Source: Haliea sp.
Lineage (GTDB): Bacteria; Pseudomonadota; Gammaproteobacteria; Pseudomonadales; Halieaceae
Reading direction: 5' to 3'
Assembly: GCA_024642265.1 (NCBI GenBank)
Contig: JAHEBL010000023.1
Span: 1-41,267 of the forward strand
Length of the DNA: 41,267 nt
Shown here piece after piece: positions 18,149-25,371 of the stretch. Made by a program: the position numbers and the translations under genes. The notes under the pieces were generated by a model that was given only the letters and a program-made list of their open reading frames with translations, was not told the DNA's origin and searched no databases. Positions within the stretch are counted from its first letter, which is position 1. Each line of letters starts with the position of its first letter.

Positions 18149-18958
18149 CTAGGGCAGGGCGGCAATCCAGGAGCTGTCCTCGAACCATTTCTTGCGAATC
18201 TTGCCCAGAATGCCGGTCTTTTCGTAGGCCTCCAGGTAGTTATCCACCAGGTTGAAGAATTGCGGATCGTCCTTGCTTACCGCGATGCCCACGGGCTCCA
18301 CTGTCAGGGGCCGCTCGAGAGTGGTAAGGCCCGCGTCGGGGAAGCGTGCCACCGAGAGTACGCAGACCGGCATGTCTGCCACCAGGGCGTCGGCCTTACC
18401 GTCTATAACCATGGCCACGCCCTCGTCATAGCTGGATACCTCGATCAGTTGGGCGTCCGGTGCCACTGCGCGCACGAAGGAAGCGCTGGTCGATTTATTC
18501 AGGGCGAGCAGTTTCAGGTCCTTGCGGTTGAAGTCCTTGCTGGCCTCGATCTCGGCCAGCACGGAGTTCTTGGTGAGGATTGATTTGCCCGACATCATGT
18601 AGGGACCGACAAATGACACCATTTCGGTCCTCTCCGGGGTGATCGACAGCCCCGACATCACCATGTCTATCTTGTCCTCTGCGAGCGCATCCAGCAGTTC
18701 GCCAAAGGGCATCGGCACGATCTCCAGCTTGACCTTCATGGCATCGGCCAGGGCCAGGGCAAGATCCACGTCGAAACCCATCATCCCCCCGTCACGATTG
18801 GTCATGCTCATGGGCGGCTGGTTGCCCGACATACCGACCTTGAGTACCTTGAAGTCCACGACACGCTGCAGCGTGTCGCCGGCCAGCGCGTTGAGTGGAA
18901 GCACTGCTGCCAGGGCCAGGAGCCCGCCGAGCATCAGGCGTTGTATTGATTTGTGCAT
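18149..18958 (-). CDS. amino-acid-type ABC transporter substrate-binding protein (family 3)
   Basis: The 269-residue protein has a signal peptide (cut near ALA-GD, about residue 27) and the two-lobed periplasmic binding fold of family 3. Recognisable family blocks are LKVGMSGNQPPMS, GFDVDLALALADAM, MVMSGLSITPERTE.V.F..PYM and the C-terminal ILGKIRKKWFED. It should bind a polar amino acid or related small acid in the periplasm. No permease or ATPase gene is adjacent, so it is an orphan that either joins a distant transporter or acts as a sensor. A terminator follows it directly. Confidence 0.9.
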   Translation of the reverse strand: MHKSIQRLMLGGLLALAAVLPLNALAGDTLQRVVDFKVLKVGMSGNQPPMSMTNRDGGMMGFDVDLALALADAMKVKLEIVPMPFGELLDALAEDKIDMVMSGLSITPERTEMVSFVGPYMMSGKSILTKNSVLAEIEASKDFNRKDLKLLALNKSTSASFVRAVAPDAQLIEVSSYDEGVAMVIDGKADALVADMPVCVLSVARFPDAGLTTLERPLTVEPVGIAVSKDDPQFFNLVDNYLEAYEKTGILGKIRKKWFEDSSWIAALP

Positions 18959-19048
18959 GGGTCGATCTCCGATTCAGCGTGGTTGTCGGTGTGCGGATCC
19001 GCGGTATGCTGGGCTGGTGGGCCTTGGCAAGAATACGGGAGAGGCATC

Positions 19049-19077
19049 AGTGTAAGTCTGAACCCGCAATAAGCCAA
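19049..19077 (-). promoter_or_regulatory. candidate promoter for the binding-protein gene
   Basis: On the minus strand TTGGCT (19072-19077) and TACACT (19049-19054) are 17 bases apart, about 90 bases before the start codon. Overlapping it is the 10-bp palindrome AAAAGCTTTT (19076-19085) and, on the plus strand, TATAAA (19085-19090) that could serve the divergent VOC gene. Confidence 0.4.
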
Positions 19078-19120
19078 AAGCTTTTATAAATGGCACACGT
19101 TGACTGCCGCATGAGGACAG

Positions 19121-19834
19121 ATGATGGTTGTTGGTTTTGACAGAATTGTAATAGCGGTGCCCGGACTGGCTGACGCCACCCGGGAATACCGGCAGTTGCT
19201 GGGCATGGAGCCTGCAACTGTAGCAGGCGCACCGCAACGGACCTGGTTCATATTGCCCAATACAGTGATCGAACTGGTTGAGGCACCGCTGCAGCGGGCT
19301 GCCATCGAGGGTATCGTGTTTGCGTCCGCCGGCGCCGCCGCCACCGAAACGCCTGTGGCAAATGCGCGGGGACTGAACCTCAGTCTCTGTGATGGCGCGC
19401 TCACGGCGGCCATGCGCGGGCGTTACGAAGAGGCTGGTGTGGCGGGACTGGCTGTTGATCACCTGGTTTTACGCACCACCGATGCCGATGATTGTATCGC
19501 CCTGTTTGGACAGCAACTGGGGATTCGCCTCGCGTTGGATAAAACGGTGCCCCGGTGGGGCGGCCGCATGCTGTTCTTTCGCGCCGGCAAACTCACCCTG
19601 GAGGTGATCGAGTCGGCGCAAGAGCAGGGCGCTGCCGACTATTTCTGGGGTATCGCTTACCAGTGCGCCGACCTGGACCAGTTGGCGCGGCAGCTCTCAG
19701 ACCGCGGGGTCAGCCTGTCGGAGGTGCGCGCAGGCCGGAAACCCGGCAGTCGTGTCGCCACTGTGAAAAGCCACAGCCTGGGATTACCCACACTGCTGCT
19801 TCAACAAGCTGAAAAGGCGCCCGCCGGAAAGTAG
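19121..19834 (+). CDS. VOC-superfamily (glyoxalase-like) protein
   Basis: The 237-residue protein has two vicinal-oxygen-chelate modules. The first is about 3-80 (FDRIVIAVPGLADATREYRQLLG) and the second about 110-235 (VDHLVLRTTDADDCIALFGQQLG, then LTLEVIE). Metal ligands would be expected at the His of VDH and the Glu of LEVIE in the second module; the first lacks the His. The fold is used by lyases, dioxygenases and resistance proteins, so the reaction cannot be named. GAGGACAG just before the ATG supports 19121; a second ATG follows directly. It stands alone between divergent and convergent neighbours. Confidence 0.8.
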   Translation: MMVVGFDRIVIAVPGLADATREYRQLLGMEPATVAGAPQRTWFILPNTVIELVEAPLQRAAIEGIVFASAGAAATETPVANARGLNLSLCDGALTAAMRGRYEEAGVAGLAVDHLVLRTTDADDCIALFGQQLGIRLALDKTVPRWGGRMLFFRAGKLTLEVIESAQEQGAADYFWGIAYQCADLDQLARQLSDRGVSLSEVRAGRKPGSRVATVKSHSLGLPTLLLQQAEKAPAGK

Positions 19835-19852
19835 TAGCGCTGAAAAGGCGGG

Positions 19853-20116
19853 TTACAGGACGCAGTGTTTGGCGTAAGTGGCAGTGTCTTCTGCGGTCCA
19901 TTCCCCCTTGGGAGTATCGGACAGGTTTTCGCACCACTCCTTCGAGCCTACCGCGGTGCCCTCGATCAGGCAGTTTTTGGTATAGGTCGCAAGATCACCT
20001 GCCGTCCACTCGGTTTTAGGCTGCTCTTTCTTGGCGGCACACCACTTTTCGCTGCCGGGCTCGTCGGCGCAGGCGGCCAGTGCGAGGATCCCCACAATCA
20101 GTAAAACTCGTTTCAT
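19853..20116 (-). CDS. lipoprotein with two DUF3012 repeats
   Basis: The 87-residue product has a lipoprotein signal with lipobox LALAAC (Cys16), then two tandem copies of one short module: EKWC...EWTAGDLATYTKNC (about 23-50) and KEWC...EWTAEDTATYAKHC (about 59-85). This is the DUF3012 pattern. Each copy has one Cys near the start and one at the end, suitable for a disulfide. The residue after Cys16 is Ala, so outer-membrane sorting is expected. The function is unknown. It lies 60 bases downstream of the orphan exbD on the same strand and may be co-transcribed. Confidence 0.85.
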   Translation of the reverse strand: MKRVLLIVGILALAACADEPGSEKWCAAKKEQPKTEWTAGDLATYTKNCLIEGTAVGSKEWCENLSDTPKGEWTAEDTATYAKHCVL

Positions 20117-20176
20117 TGAAGACTCCCGGAAATTGGTAGAGCGCCAAGTATGGCACTGCGCAGCTGTCGCGGCAAT

Positions 20177-20632
20177 TCAGTCGCCAGTGCTGAGGGAAAC
20201 GTTATAGATGCCGGCCTCGCGGGAGGAGTCGACCACCACGGCCAGGGAGTCCACCGTGGACTTGTTGTGGGCCTTGATGACCACCGCCGCCTTGGGATTC
20301 TCGGCTTTTATACGGCTGATATTGGCGCGCACTGAGCGCGCATCAATGCGCCTGCCCTTGATCCAGATCTCATCGGTAGCACTGATCTGGATGACGATAT
20401 TTTTGGAAGGCTCGTCGGACTGTGAGCTGGTGGTCGGCTTGCGCTCTACCTCTATCGCAATTTCCCGCACGAAAGAGCCGGCCACGATAAAAAAGATAAG
20501 CATGATCATAACCACGTCCAGCATGGGCGTGAGATCAATGGCTACGGCTCCTTCCGTCGTTGCAGCAGGACGCCCCCGTTTCCGGTGTATGCCTCGCGCA
20601 TCGGCTCCCGTGTGGTCAAACCACATTTCCAT
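20177..20632 (-). CDS. orphan ExbD/TolR-family protein
   Basis: The 151-residue protein is a second ExbD. The helix IDLTPMLDVVMIMLIFFIV holds the essential Asp, followed by a periplasmic domain that tracks the ExbD at 9606-10010 closely (RRIDARSVRANI, AENPKAAVVIKAHNKS, REAGIYNVSLST). It differs in a longer, basic N-terminal tail of about 33 residues (RGIHRKRGRP) in the cytoplasm. No ExbB, TonB or receptor gene is adjacent. GGGAGATATCCG precedes the ATG. It could replace or mix with the main ExbD in the proton channel (inference). Confidence 0.9.
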   Translation of the reverse strand: MEMWFDHTGADARGIHRKRGRPAATTEGAVAIDLTPMLDVVMIMLIFFIVAGSFVREIAIEVERKPTTSSQSDEPSKNIVIQISATDEIWIKGRRIDARSVRANISRIKAENPKAAVVIKAHNKSTVDSLAVVVDSSREAGIYNVSLSTGD

Positions 20633-20699
20633 CGGATATCTCCCAGGGGACTGGTGTCACCTCCACCCTGGGTAGGCACACCGTCATGTTGCATTGGAG

Positions 20700-20727
20700 A
20701 TCGTAATCCATCCAATGGCCGTGACAA
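20700..20727 (-). promoter_or_regulatory. candidate promoter of the orphan exbD
   Basis: TTGTCA (20722-20727, minus strand) and TACGAT (20700-20705) are 16 bases apart, about 68 bases before the start. Upstream at 20743-20757 lies ATTGT-TGATC-ACAAT, a 5-bp inverted repeat that could be an operator. Confidence 0.35.
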
Positions 20728-20809
20728 TTCCGAATCGTGCAATTGTTGATCACAATCAAGAAAAGGACGACCGATGGCGCGACGGCGCAAGGGTGGCCGC
20801 CCGCCGGGG

Positions 20810-22270
20810 CTATTTTTTTACCTGCATCCGGATGGATTTTTCAGTGGCCTTGCCATAGGGGGGCAGCATCCCGCTCAGTTTGCCGATGTTCATCCTGGTC
20901 TGGCGATAAATCGATTTCGCGTGACTGAAGGTCCTGAATCCCTCTATGCCGTGGTAGGAGCCCATGCCGCTGGGTCCGACACCACCGAAGGGCAGGTCTT
21001 CCTGGCTGATATGCATGATCACGTCATTGATGCATATCCCGCCGGAGGTGGTGCGGGTCTCAACAGTGTGCTGTTCGTCCGCGTCATTGCCAAAATAGTA
21101 GGCTGCCAGCGGACGAGGCCTGGAGTTGACGTAGTCTATGGTCTCTGCAAATTCCCTGTAGGTCCGAATGGGCAGGAGCGGGCCGAATATTTCCTCCTGC
21201 AACACCTTGAGGTCTTCAGGTGGCTCGGGGATCAGGGTCGGGGGTATTTTGTGCGTGCCCTGCTGCTGGCTGAAGTCCTCTCCCGCCGGATTTATCTCGA
21301 TGATTTTTACGCCACGCTCCCGGGCCTCTTGCAGATACCCGCTCAGGCGCTGGTAATGTCGTTCATTGACTACGGACGTATACTGGACATTTTCCAGCAG
21401 GGCCGGGTACATTTTTGCCACCACCTGCTGTGCCATGGCAATGACATCGTGCAGCTTTTCCTCCGGCACAAGCAGGTAATCCGGCGCGAGGCAGATCTGG
21501 CCCGCGTTCATGGTTTTCCCGAGCATGATCCGCTCCATGCTTTTTTCGAGGTCGGCGGTGCGCGAAACGATTACCGGTGACTTGCCGCCGAGTTCAAGCG
21601 TAACCGGCACCAGGTTGCGGGCGGCCGCTGCCATGATGTGCCGGGCAACCGAGGTGGCGCCGGTAAACAGCAGATGATCCAGGGGCAGGTTGGAAAATGC
21701 CTGCCCGACCTCCGGCCCGCCTGTGAAAATGGCCACCTCTTTGGGGTCATAGGTACTTTTGATCATCGTCTCCAGCACCTCGGAGGTGGCAGGAGTGAAC
21801 TCGGAGGGTTTGATCATAACCCGGTTGCCGGCGGCCAGTGCGCCGGACATCGGCGCAAACACCATTGAAACGGGAAAGTTCCACGGAGATATGATGCCCA
21901 CCACTCCCAGCGGCTGGTACTCGATGCGCGAGCGGCCACCCAGCAGGTTGAGCGGGAATCCGGTCGGACGCTTTTCACCTTTCATCCACTGTTTCAGGTG
22001 TTTTTTTGCATGCTTCATGGGGGTGATCGATGCACCGATATCGGTCAGCAAGGTTATTTCCCTGGGTCTGCAGCTGAAATCCGTGTGCACCGCCTCGGCC
22101 AGTTTGTCTGCGAAGCGCACCAGGGCATCTATGCCGCGGTCGATGCGATCGATGCGGGTTGCGGCGCTGACCGGCCCCTCTGCGAGGAAGTCAGTTCGCT
22201 GGGATTCCAGCACTGCCTGCATTGCTGGCTCCAGATCTGATAAAACGGGCGCTGCTGCGAGTGAAGTCAT
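20810..22270 (-). CDS. coniferyl aldehyde dehydrogenase
   Basis: The 486-residue protein is an NAD(P)-dependent aldehyde dehydrogenase of the class 3-like group that includes CalB. It has ISPWNFPVSM, VMIKPSEFTP, the catalytic Glu in LELGGKSP (about 226) and the catalytic Cys in NAGQICLAPDY (about 260). The C-terminal part has EEIFGPLLP and the long tail typical of coniferyl-type enzymes. It oxidises aryl or medium-chain aldehydes to acids, in lignin-monomer or fatty-aldehyde metabolism. It is a single gene with no other aromatic pathway genes nearby, so the physiological substrate is uncertain. Confidence 0.9.
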   Translation of the reverse strand: MTSLAAAPVLSDLEPAMQAVLESQRTDFLAEGPVSAATRIDRIDRGIDALVRFADKLAEAVHTDFSCRPREITLLTDIGASITPMKHAKKHLKQWMKGEKRPTGFPLNLLGGRSRIEYQPLGVVGIISPWNFPVSMVFAPMSGALAAGNRVMIKPSEFTPATSEVLETMIKSTYDPKEVAIFTGGPEVGQAFSNLPLDHLLFTGATSVARHIMAAAARNLVPVTLELGGKSPVIVSRTADLEKSMERIMLGKTMNAGQICLAPDYLLVPEEKLHDVIAMAQQVVAKMYPALLENVQYTSVVNERHYQRLSGYLQEARERGVKIIEINPAGEDFSQQQGTHKIPPTLIPEPPEDLKVLQEEIFGPLLPIRTYREFAETIDYVNSRPRPLAAYYFGNDADEQHTVETRTTSGGICINDVIMHISQEDLPFGGVGPSGMGSYHGIEGFRTFSHAKSIYRQTRMNIGKLSGMLPPYGKATEKSIRMQVKK

Positions 22271-22410
22271 GAATCGGGTTCCCTGATCTTTGTTGGTATT
22301 GTGAAAAGGCGATCAGGCGAGTATAGCCCTGCGCGGGATGATTGGTAACCATTTGTCAGGCTGCAGGCAGCGCCGCCTGCTGTTGCGGTTCGATACTCTG
22401 GCGCCGGGGC

Positions 22411-22440
22411 TTGGCAAGTCTGCGACCAGCTGCTAATAAT
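22411..22440 (+). promoter_or_regulatory. candidate promoter giving a leaderless mRNA for the 22446 gene
   Basis: TTGGCA (22411-22416) matches the -35 consensus at 5 of 6 positions. AATAAT (22435-22440) matches the -10 at 5 of 6, with an 18-base gap. The expected transcription start is 22446-22447, the start codon itself, and no Shine-Dalgarno sequence is present before the ATG. Confidence 0.45.
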
Positions 22441-22445
22441 TCACT

Positions 22446-22793
22446 ATGAGCAAAGATTCCGCCCTTATCGACACCCGCACGCCGTCACCTCCTTACGGTT
22501 ATTCGCGGGAATGTACACATTCCCGTGAACAGCAGATCCACATCGTGGCTGAGTTTCATGCACATAAAATCAGACCCAGCCGGATCGCCTACCGGGTAGG
22601 CATCGATATTGCGTTCATCGAAGAGCTGATCGCGGGGGAGACGGAGCAGGAGCGATTCCCGCGCCTGGTGGCCTACTATCGCAGGCAGCGCTACCAGCAG
22701 CGCATGAGTGATTCAGCCGTGCGCCGGGGTGTTGCACGTTATGAGCTTGAGCAGCGTATCGAGCGTGAGTTCACCCAGGAAGTCGATCTCTAG
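22446..22793 (+). CDS. small HTH-like protein of unknown function
   Basis: I do not recognise this 115-residue protein. It is basic, with an HTH-like segment at about 38-66 (AHKIRPSRIAYRVGIDIAFIEELIAGE), resembling the first two helices of resolvase or transposase HTH domains. A strongly basic helical part (about 75-110) rich in Arg and Tyr follows. The N-terminal 30 residues are likely unstructured. No signal peptide or membrane segment is seen, so it should be cytoplasmic and may bind DNA or RNA. It is divergent from coniferyl aldehyde dehydrogenase and ends 7 bases from the convergent mechanosensitive channel. Normal codon use supports a real gene. Confidence 0.75.
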   Translation: MSKDSALIDTRTPSPPYGYSRECTHSREQQIHIVAEFHAHKIRPSRIAYRVGIDIAFIEELIAGETEQERFPRLVAYYRRQRYQQRMSDSAVRRGVARYELEQRIEREFTQEVDL

Positions 22794-22800
22794 CGGGCTG

Positions 22801-23853
22801 TTACTCACCTTTTTCCTGCTTTTGAATCATCTGCACGCACCATTTTTCGTGCCGCAGCAGCGCCGCAACCAGGTCGTGTAATTTCTGGTCGTTCTCTCCG
22901 CCGTCCTCCTTCTGGGCGGCCTGCGCTACCTTGAGTTTCTCACGCGTGCTCTCGAGATCCAGTTTGAGCTCCTCGAGGCTGGCAGCTTCTACTGCCTTGT
23001 CAAAGATTTTCTCTTCCGGCGCCAGGCTTGCAGCCTCCGGCTTGCGCCGGTCGTGCAAGACGGGGCTGTCGGGAATAATTTTGCGGCCGGGTTCGATCTG
23101 GCGCTGGTTCATAAAGTTTGGTGAAACAATCTCAATGCCGTTGCCGTGCATTTGTTCCAGTATGGTTTTACGCAGGTTGGAGCGGGCGCTGAGCAGGTTT
23201 TTGATCGAAGGCAGAAAGCCGCACACCCGGTACGCGACGGCGTGATCCAGCAGTTCCTGCACCAGCACGAAGGGCTCCTCCAGCCCTGCCTGCGCCGCAG
23301 CCACCAGCATCAGCTCCTCCACGCGGGTATAGGGTACATCGTAACCAATTGAAATTTCAGAAAAAATAATGGTCCCTTCCCGGTACAGCACCGTCACGGG
23401 GTTGGTGATCAGCAACAGATTGGGCAGGGTGGTCAGGTCGCGCCACTCGGTCTGGATCTGGGTGTTCACCAGTGTCCGTTTGATCACCCTGCCGAATTGC
23501 TCGTTGACCCGGATATAGTCGCCGGGCCGGAAAGGCTGGGTTGCCTGCAGCATCACGCCTGCCATGGCGTTCGCCACGAAAGTGGTGGAGGACAGCGCGA
23601 TCACCGCCGTCAGCACCAGCCCCAGCAGGCTCAGCACCTGGCCGCGGGTCTCCTCGCTGATCGGCAGCATGATGATAAGGGCGATGATGACGGCGGAGAC
23701 ATTGATCCAGTTGAGCAGGGGGTAGAGCAGGCCCGATGCGCCGTCCTGGCTGCGCTTGACGAACCAGTTGATCAGCCAGGCCAGTACCAGGCCTATGCCG
23801 ACAATCGAGGCCATGGGCCAGAGGGAGACGAGACTGTGCCTTAAGAAATCCAT
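22801..23853 (-). CDS. MscS-type mechanosensitive channel with coiled-coil tail
   Basis: The 350-residue protein has three N-terminal membrane helices (about 10-32, 43-65, 72-105). The last is the pore helix, running into the MscS beta domain (about 105-165: MLQATQPFRPGDYIRVNEQFGRVI). A cytoplasmic alpha/beta part follows to about 265, then a C-terminal coiled coil (about 285-345) that MscS itself lacks. It should open under membrane tension and release solutes. The tail might mediate assembly or interaction with other proteins (inference). Confidence 0.88.
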   Translation of the reverse strand: MDFLRHSLVSLWPMASIVGIGLVLAWLINWFVKRSQDGASGLLYPLLNWINVSAVIIALIIMLPISEETRGQVLSLLGLVLTAVIALSSTTFVANAMAGVMLQATQPFRPGDYIRVNEQFGRVIKRTLVNTQIQTEWRDLTTLPNLLLITNPVTVLYREGTIIFSEISIGYDVPYTRVEELMLVAAAQAGLEEPFVLVQELLDHAVAYRVCGFLPSIKNLLSARSNLRKTILEQMHGNGIEIVSPNFMNQRQIEPGRKIIPDSPVLHDRRKPEAASLAPEEKIFDKAVEAASLEELKLDLESTREKLKVAQAAQKEDGGENDQKLHDLVAALLRHEKWCVQMIQKQEKGE

Positions 23854-24031
23854 TTGCGCACTGTTGCCGGGGCTGTGGGTCGAGCTTCAGGATAGCAGTT
23901 ATGGCTGCTGCCGATAACAGTCATGTTGGTTCGGGTGGATTGGTTTTGCCGTCACTTCGGGTTACCTTACGGCCTTTCACGTCTGGACCGGCAGATTGCC
24001 GGGGCAGACCCACGCTGCTGGAGCGACAAAA

Positions 24032-24415
24032 ATGGATACTCTGAAACGCTGGCACGAAATAATCGAACAAGGTAATCCGGAGCTGTTGGATGACATCCTG
24101 GCAGAGGATTGCGTGTTTTTCTCGCCGGTTGTGCACACGCCCCAGCAGGGCAAGGCGCTGACCCGGCTATATCTTAGCGGTGCCATGCATGTGCTTAACA
24201 AGGACTTCCGTTACGTGAAGGAAGTGGTGAGTCCGGAGCATGCCGTGCTGGAGTTTGTCTGTGATGTCGACGGCATTATCGTGAATGGGGTCGATATCAT
24301 GAGTTTTGACGAAGAGGGCAAGATCAGGGAGTTCAAGGTGATGGTGCGGCCGCTGAAAGCCATCAACATGGTGCATGCCGGCATGCGGGAAATGCTGGAA
24401 CGCCTTTCGGCGTGA
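24032..24415 (+). CDS. NTF2-like / SnoaL-fold protein
   Basis: The 127-residue protein starts MDTLKRWHEIIEQGNPELLDDILAEDCVFFSP, the helix and first strands of the NTF2-like cone fold, and ends with strands and a helix (GIIVNGVDIMSFDEEGKIREFKVMVRPL). This fold serves as a ketosteroid-isomerase-like enzyme, a polyketide cyclase or a ligand binder; the reaction cannot be assigned. The ATG at 24032 is preceded by GGAG at 8 bases. It is 63 bases upstream of the YbaY-META lipoprotein on the same strand. Confidence 0.82.
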   Translation: MDTLKRWHEIIEQGNPELLDDILAEDCVFFSPVVHTPQQGKALTRLYLSGAMHVLNKDFRYVKEVVSPEHAVLEFVCDVDGIIVNGVDIMSFDEEGKIREFKVMVRPLKAINMVHAGMREMLERLSA

Positions 24416-24478
24416 GTCCGGGCCCGGCACAGGTCAACGTTAGTTCCGAAGCGAAAATGGAGATGGAGAGCGTATTCT

Positions 24479-25276
24479 ATGAATGTCTTATTGCGAATGG
24501 CCTCCCGGCTGCTTGTCCTGTTGACGGCGCTGGGTGTTGCGGCCTGTGGCGAGCGCCAGGCTGACATGACCGACGTACCCGCGACAGTGGCGCGCATTGA
24601 GGGCAACGTGACCTATCGGGAGCGCATGATGCTGCCTCCCGGCGCGGAAGTCGAGGTCCAGCTGGAGGACATTTCCAGGGCTGACGCGGCCGCCACTGTG
24701 CTGGCCACCGTGCTGATAACGCCGCAAGGTGGGCCGCCTTACAACTTCGCCATCGAATACGATCCCTCGACGATAGATCCGCGCATGCGCTATGCCTTGC
24801 GCGCGAGCATCAGGATGGGCGAACGACTCCTGTTCACATCCACCGAATACATCGATCCCTTCAAGGGCAACCCGGTTGAGATCGTGGTGCAAAGGGTACC
24901 CGGGGCGGCACGGCGGGAGGGTCCGGGGCTAGAGGGCACCGTGTGGGTTTTGGCAACGCTGGCGGGCGAACCCGCACCTGCCGGAGCGGGCGGCAAAACG
25001 GTGGATATCCAGTTTGCAGCTGACGAAAAACGCGCGGCCGGTTTCTCCGGTTGCAATCGCTATACGGGCAGCTATGCCTTCGAAGGCTTGTCGCAGCACG
25101 GCAGCCCGCTGCAGCTCGGCCCCCTGGCGGGAACAATGATGGCCTGTCCTGATGGTGGTGAACTTGAGCGCAACTACCTGCAGGCGCTGGGCACGGTGAA
25201 TGCGTTCCGGCTGGAAGGCGATACGCTTTCATTGCTGGCCGGCGCCGAGGTCGTGGCTACCTTCAGGGCATCCTGA
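24479..25276 (+). CDS. lipoprotein with YbaY-like and META domains
   Basis: The 265-residue protein has a lipoprotein signal (lipobox LGVAAC, Cys23, followed by Gly, so likely outer membrane). A YbaY-like beta domain (about 35-135: VEVQLEDISRADA, FAIEYDP, RYALRASI) is followed by a META/HslJ domain (about 150-265) with the signature GFSGCNRYTGSY and GTMMAC. META domains occur in HslJ-type lipoproteins linked to heat shock and novobiocin resistance. The combination suggests an envelope stress or stability role, but the exact function is unknown. Confidence 0.86.
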   Translation: MNVLLRMASRLLVLLTALGVAACGERQADMTDVPATVARIEGNVTYRERMMLPPGAEVEVQLEDISRADAAATVLATVLITPQGGPPYNFAIEYDPSTIDPRMRYALRASIRMGERLLFTSTEYIDPFKGNPVEIVVQRVPGAARREGPGLEGTVWVLATLAGEPAPAGAGGKTVDIQFAADEKRAAGFSGCNRYTGSYAFEGLSQHGSPLQLGPLAGTMMACPDGGELERNYLQALGTVNAFRLEGDTLSLLAGAEVVATFRAS

Positions 25277-25315
25277 GGTCGGGTAGCGCTGCCGGACAGA
25301 GACACCGTTTACCTG

Positions 25316-25321
25316 TATAAT
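25316..25321 (+). promoter_or_regulatory. candidate -10 box for the DEAD-box helicase gene
   Basis: A perfect TATAAT lies 50 bases before the helicase ATG. No good -35 is seen at the right distance. Confidence 0.35.
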
Positions 25322-25371
25322 CTGCGCCCGCGCTCACTTTGGGCGCCCCGCATCTCTGCCAAGGTAACCAC

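Noticed and set aside
20774-21580. 268-codon plus-strand open frame opposite the coniferyl aldehyde dehydrogenase
   Set aside because: It is a mirror of a strongly conserved enzyme and has no domain signature.
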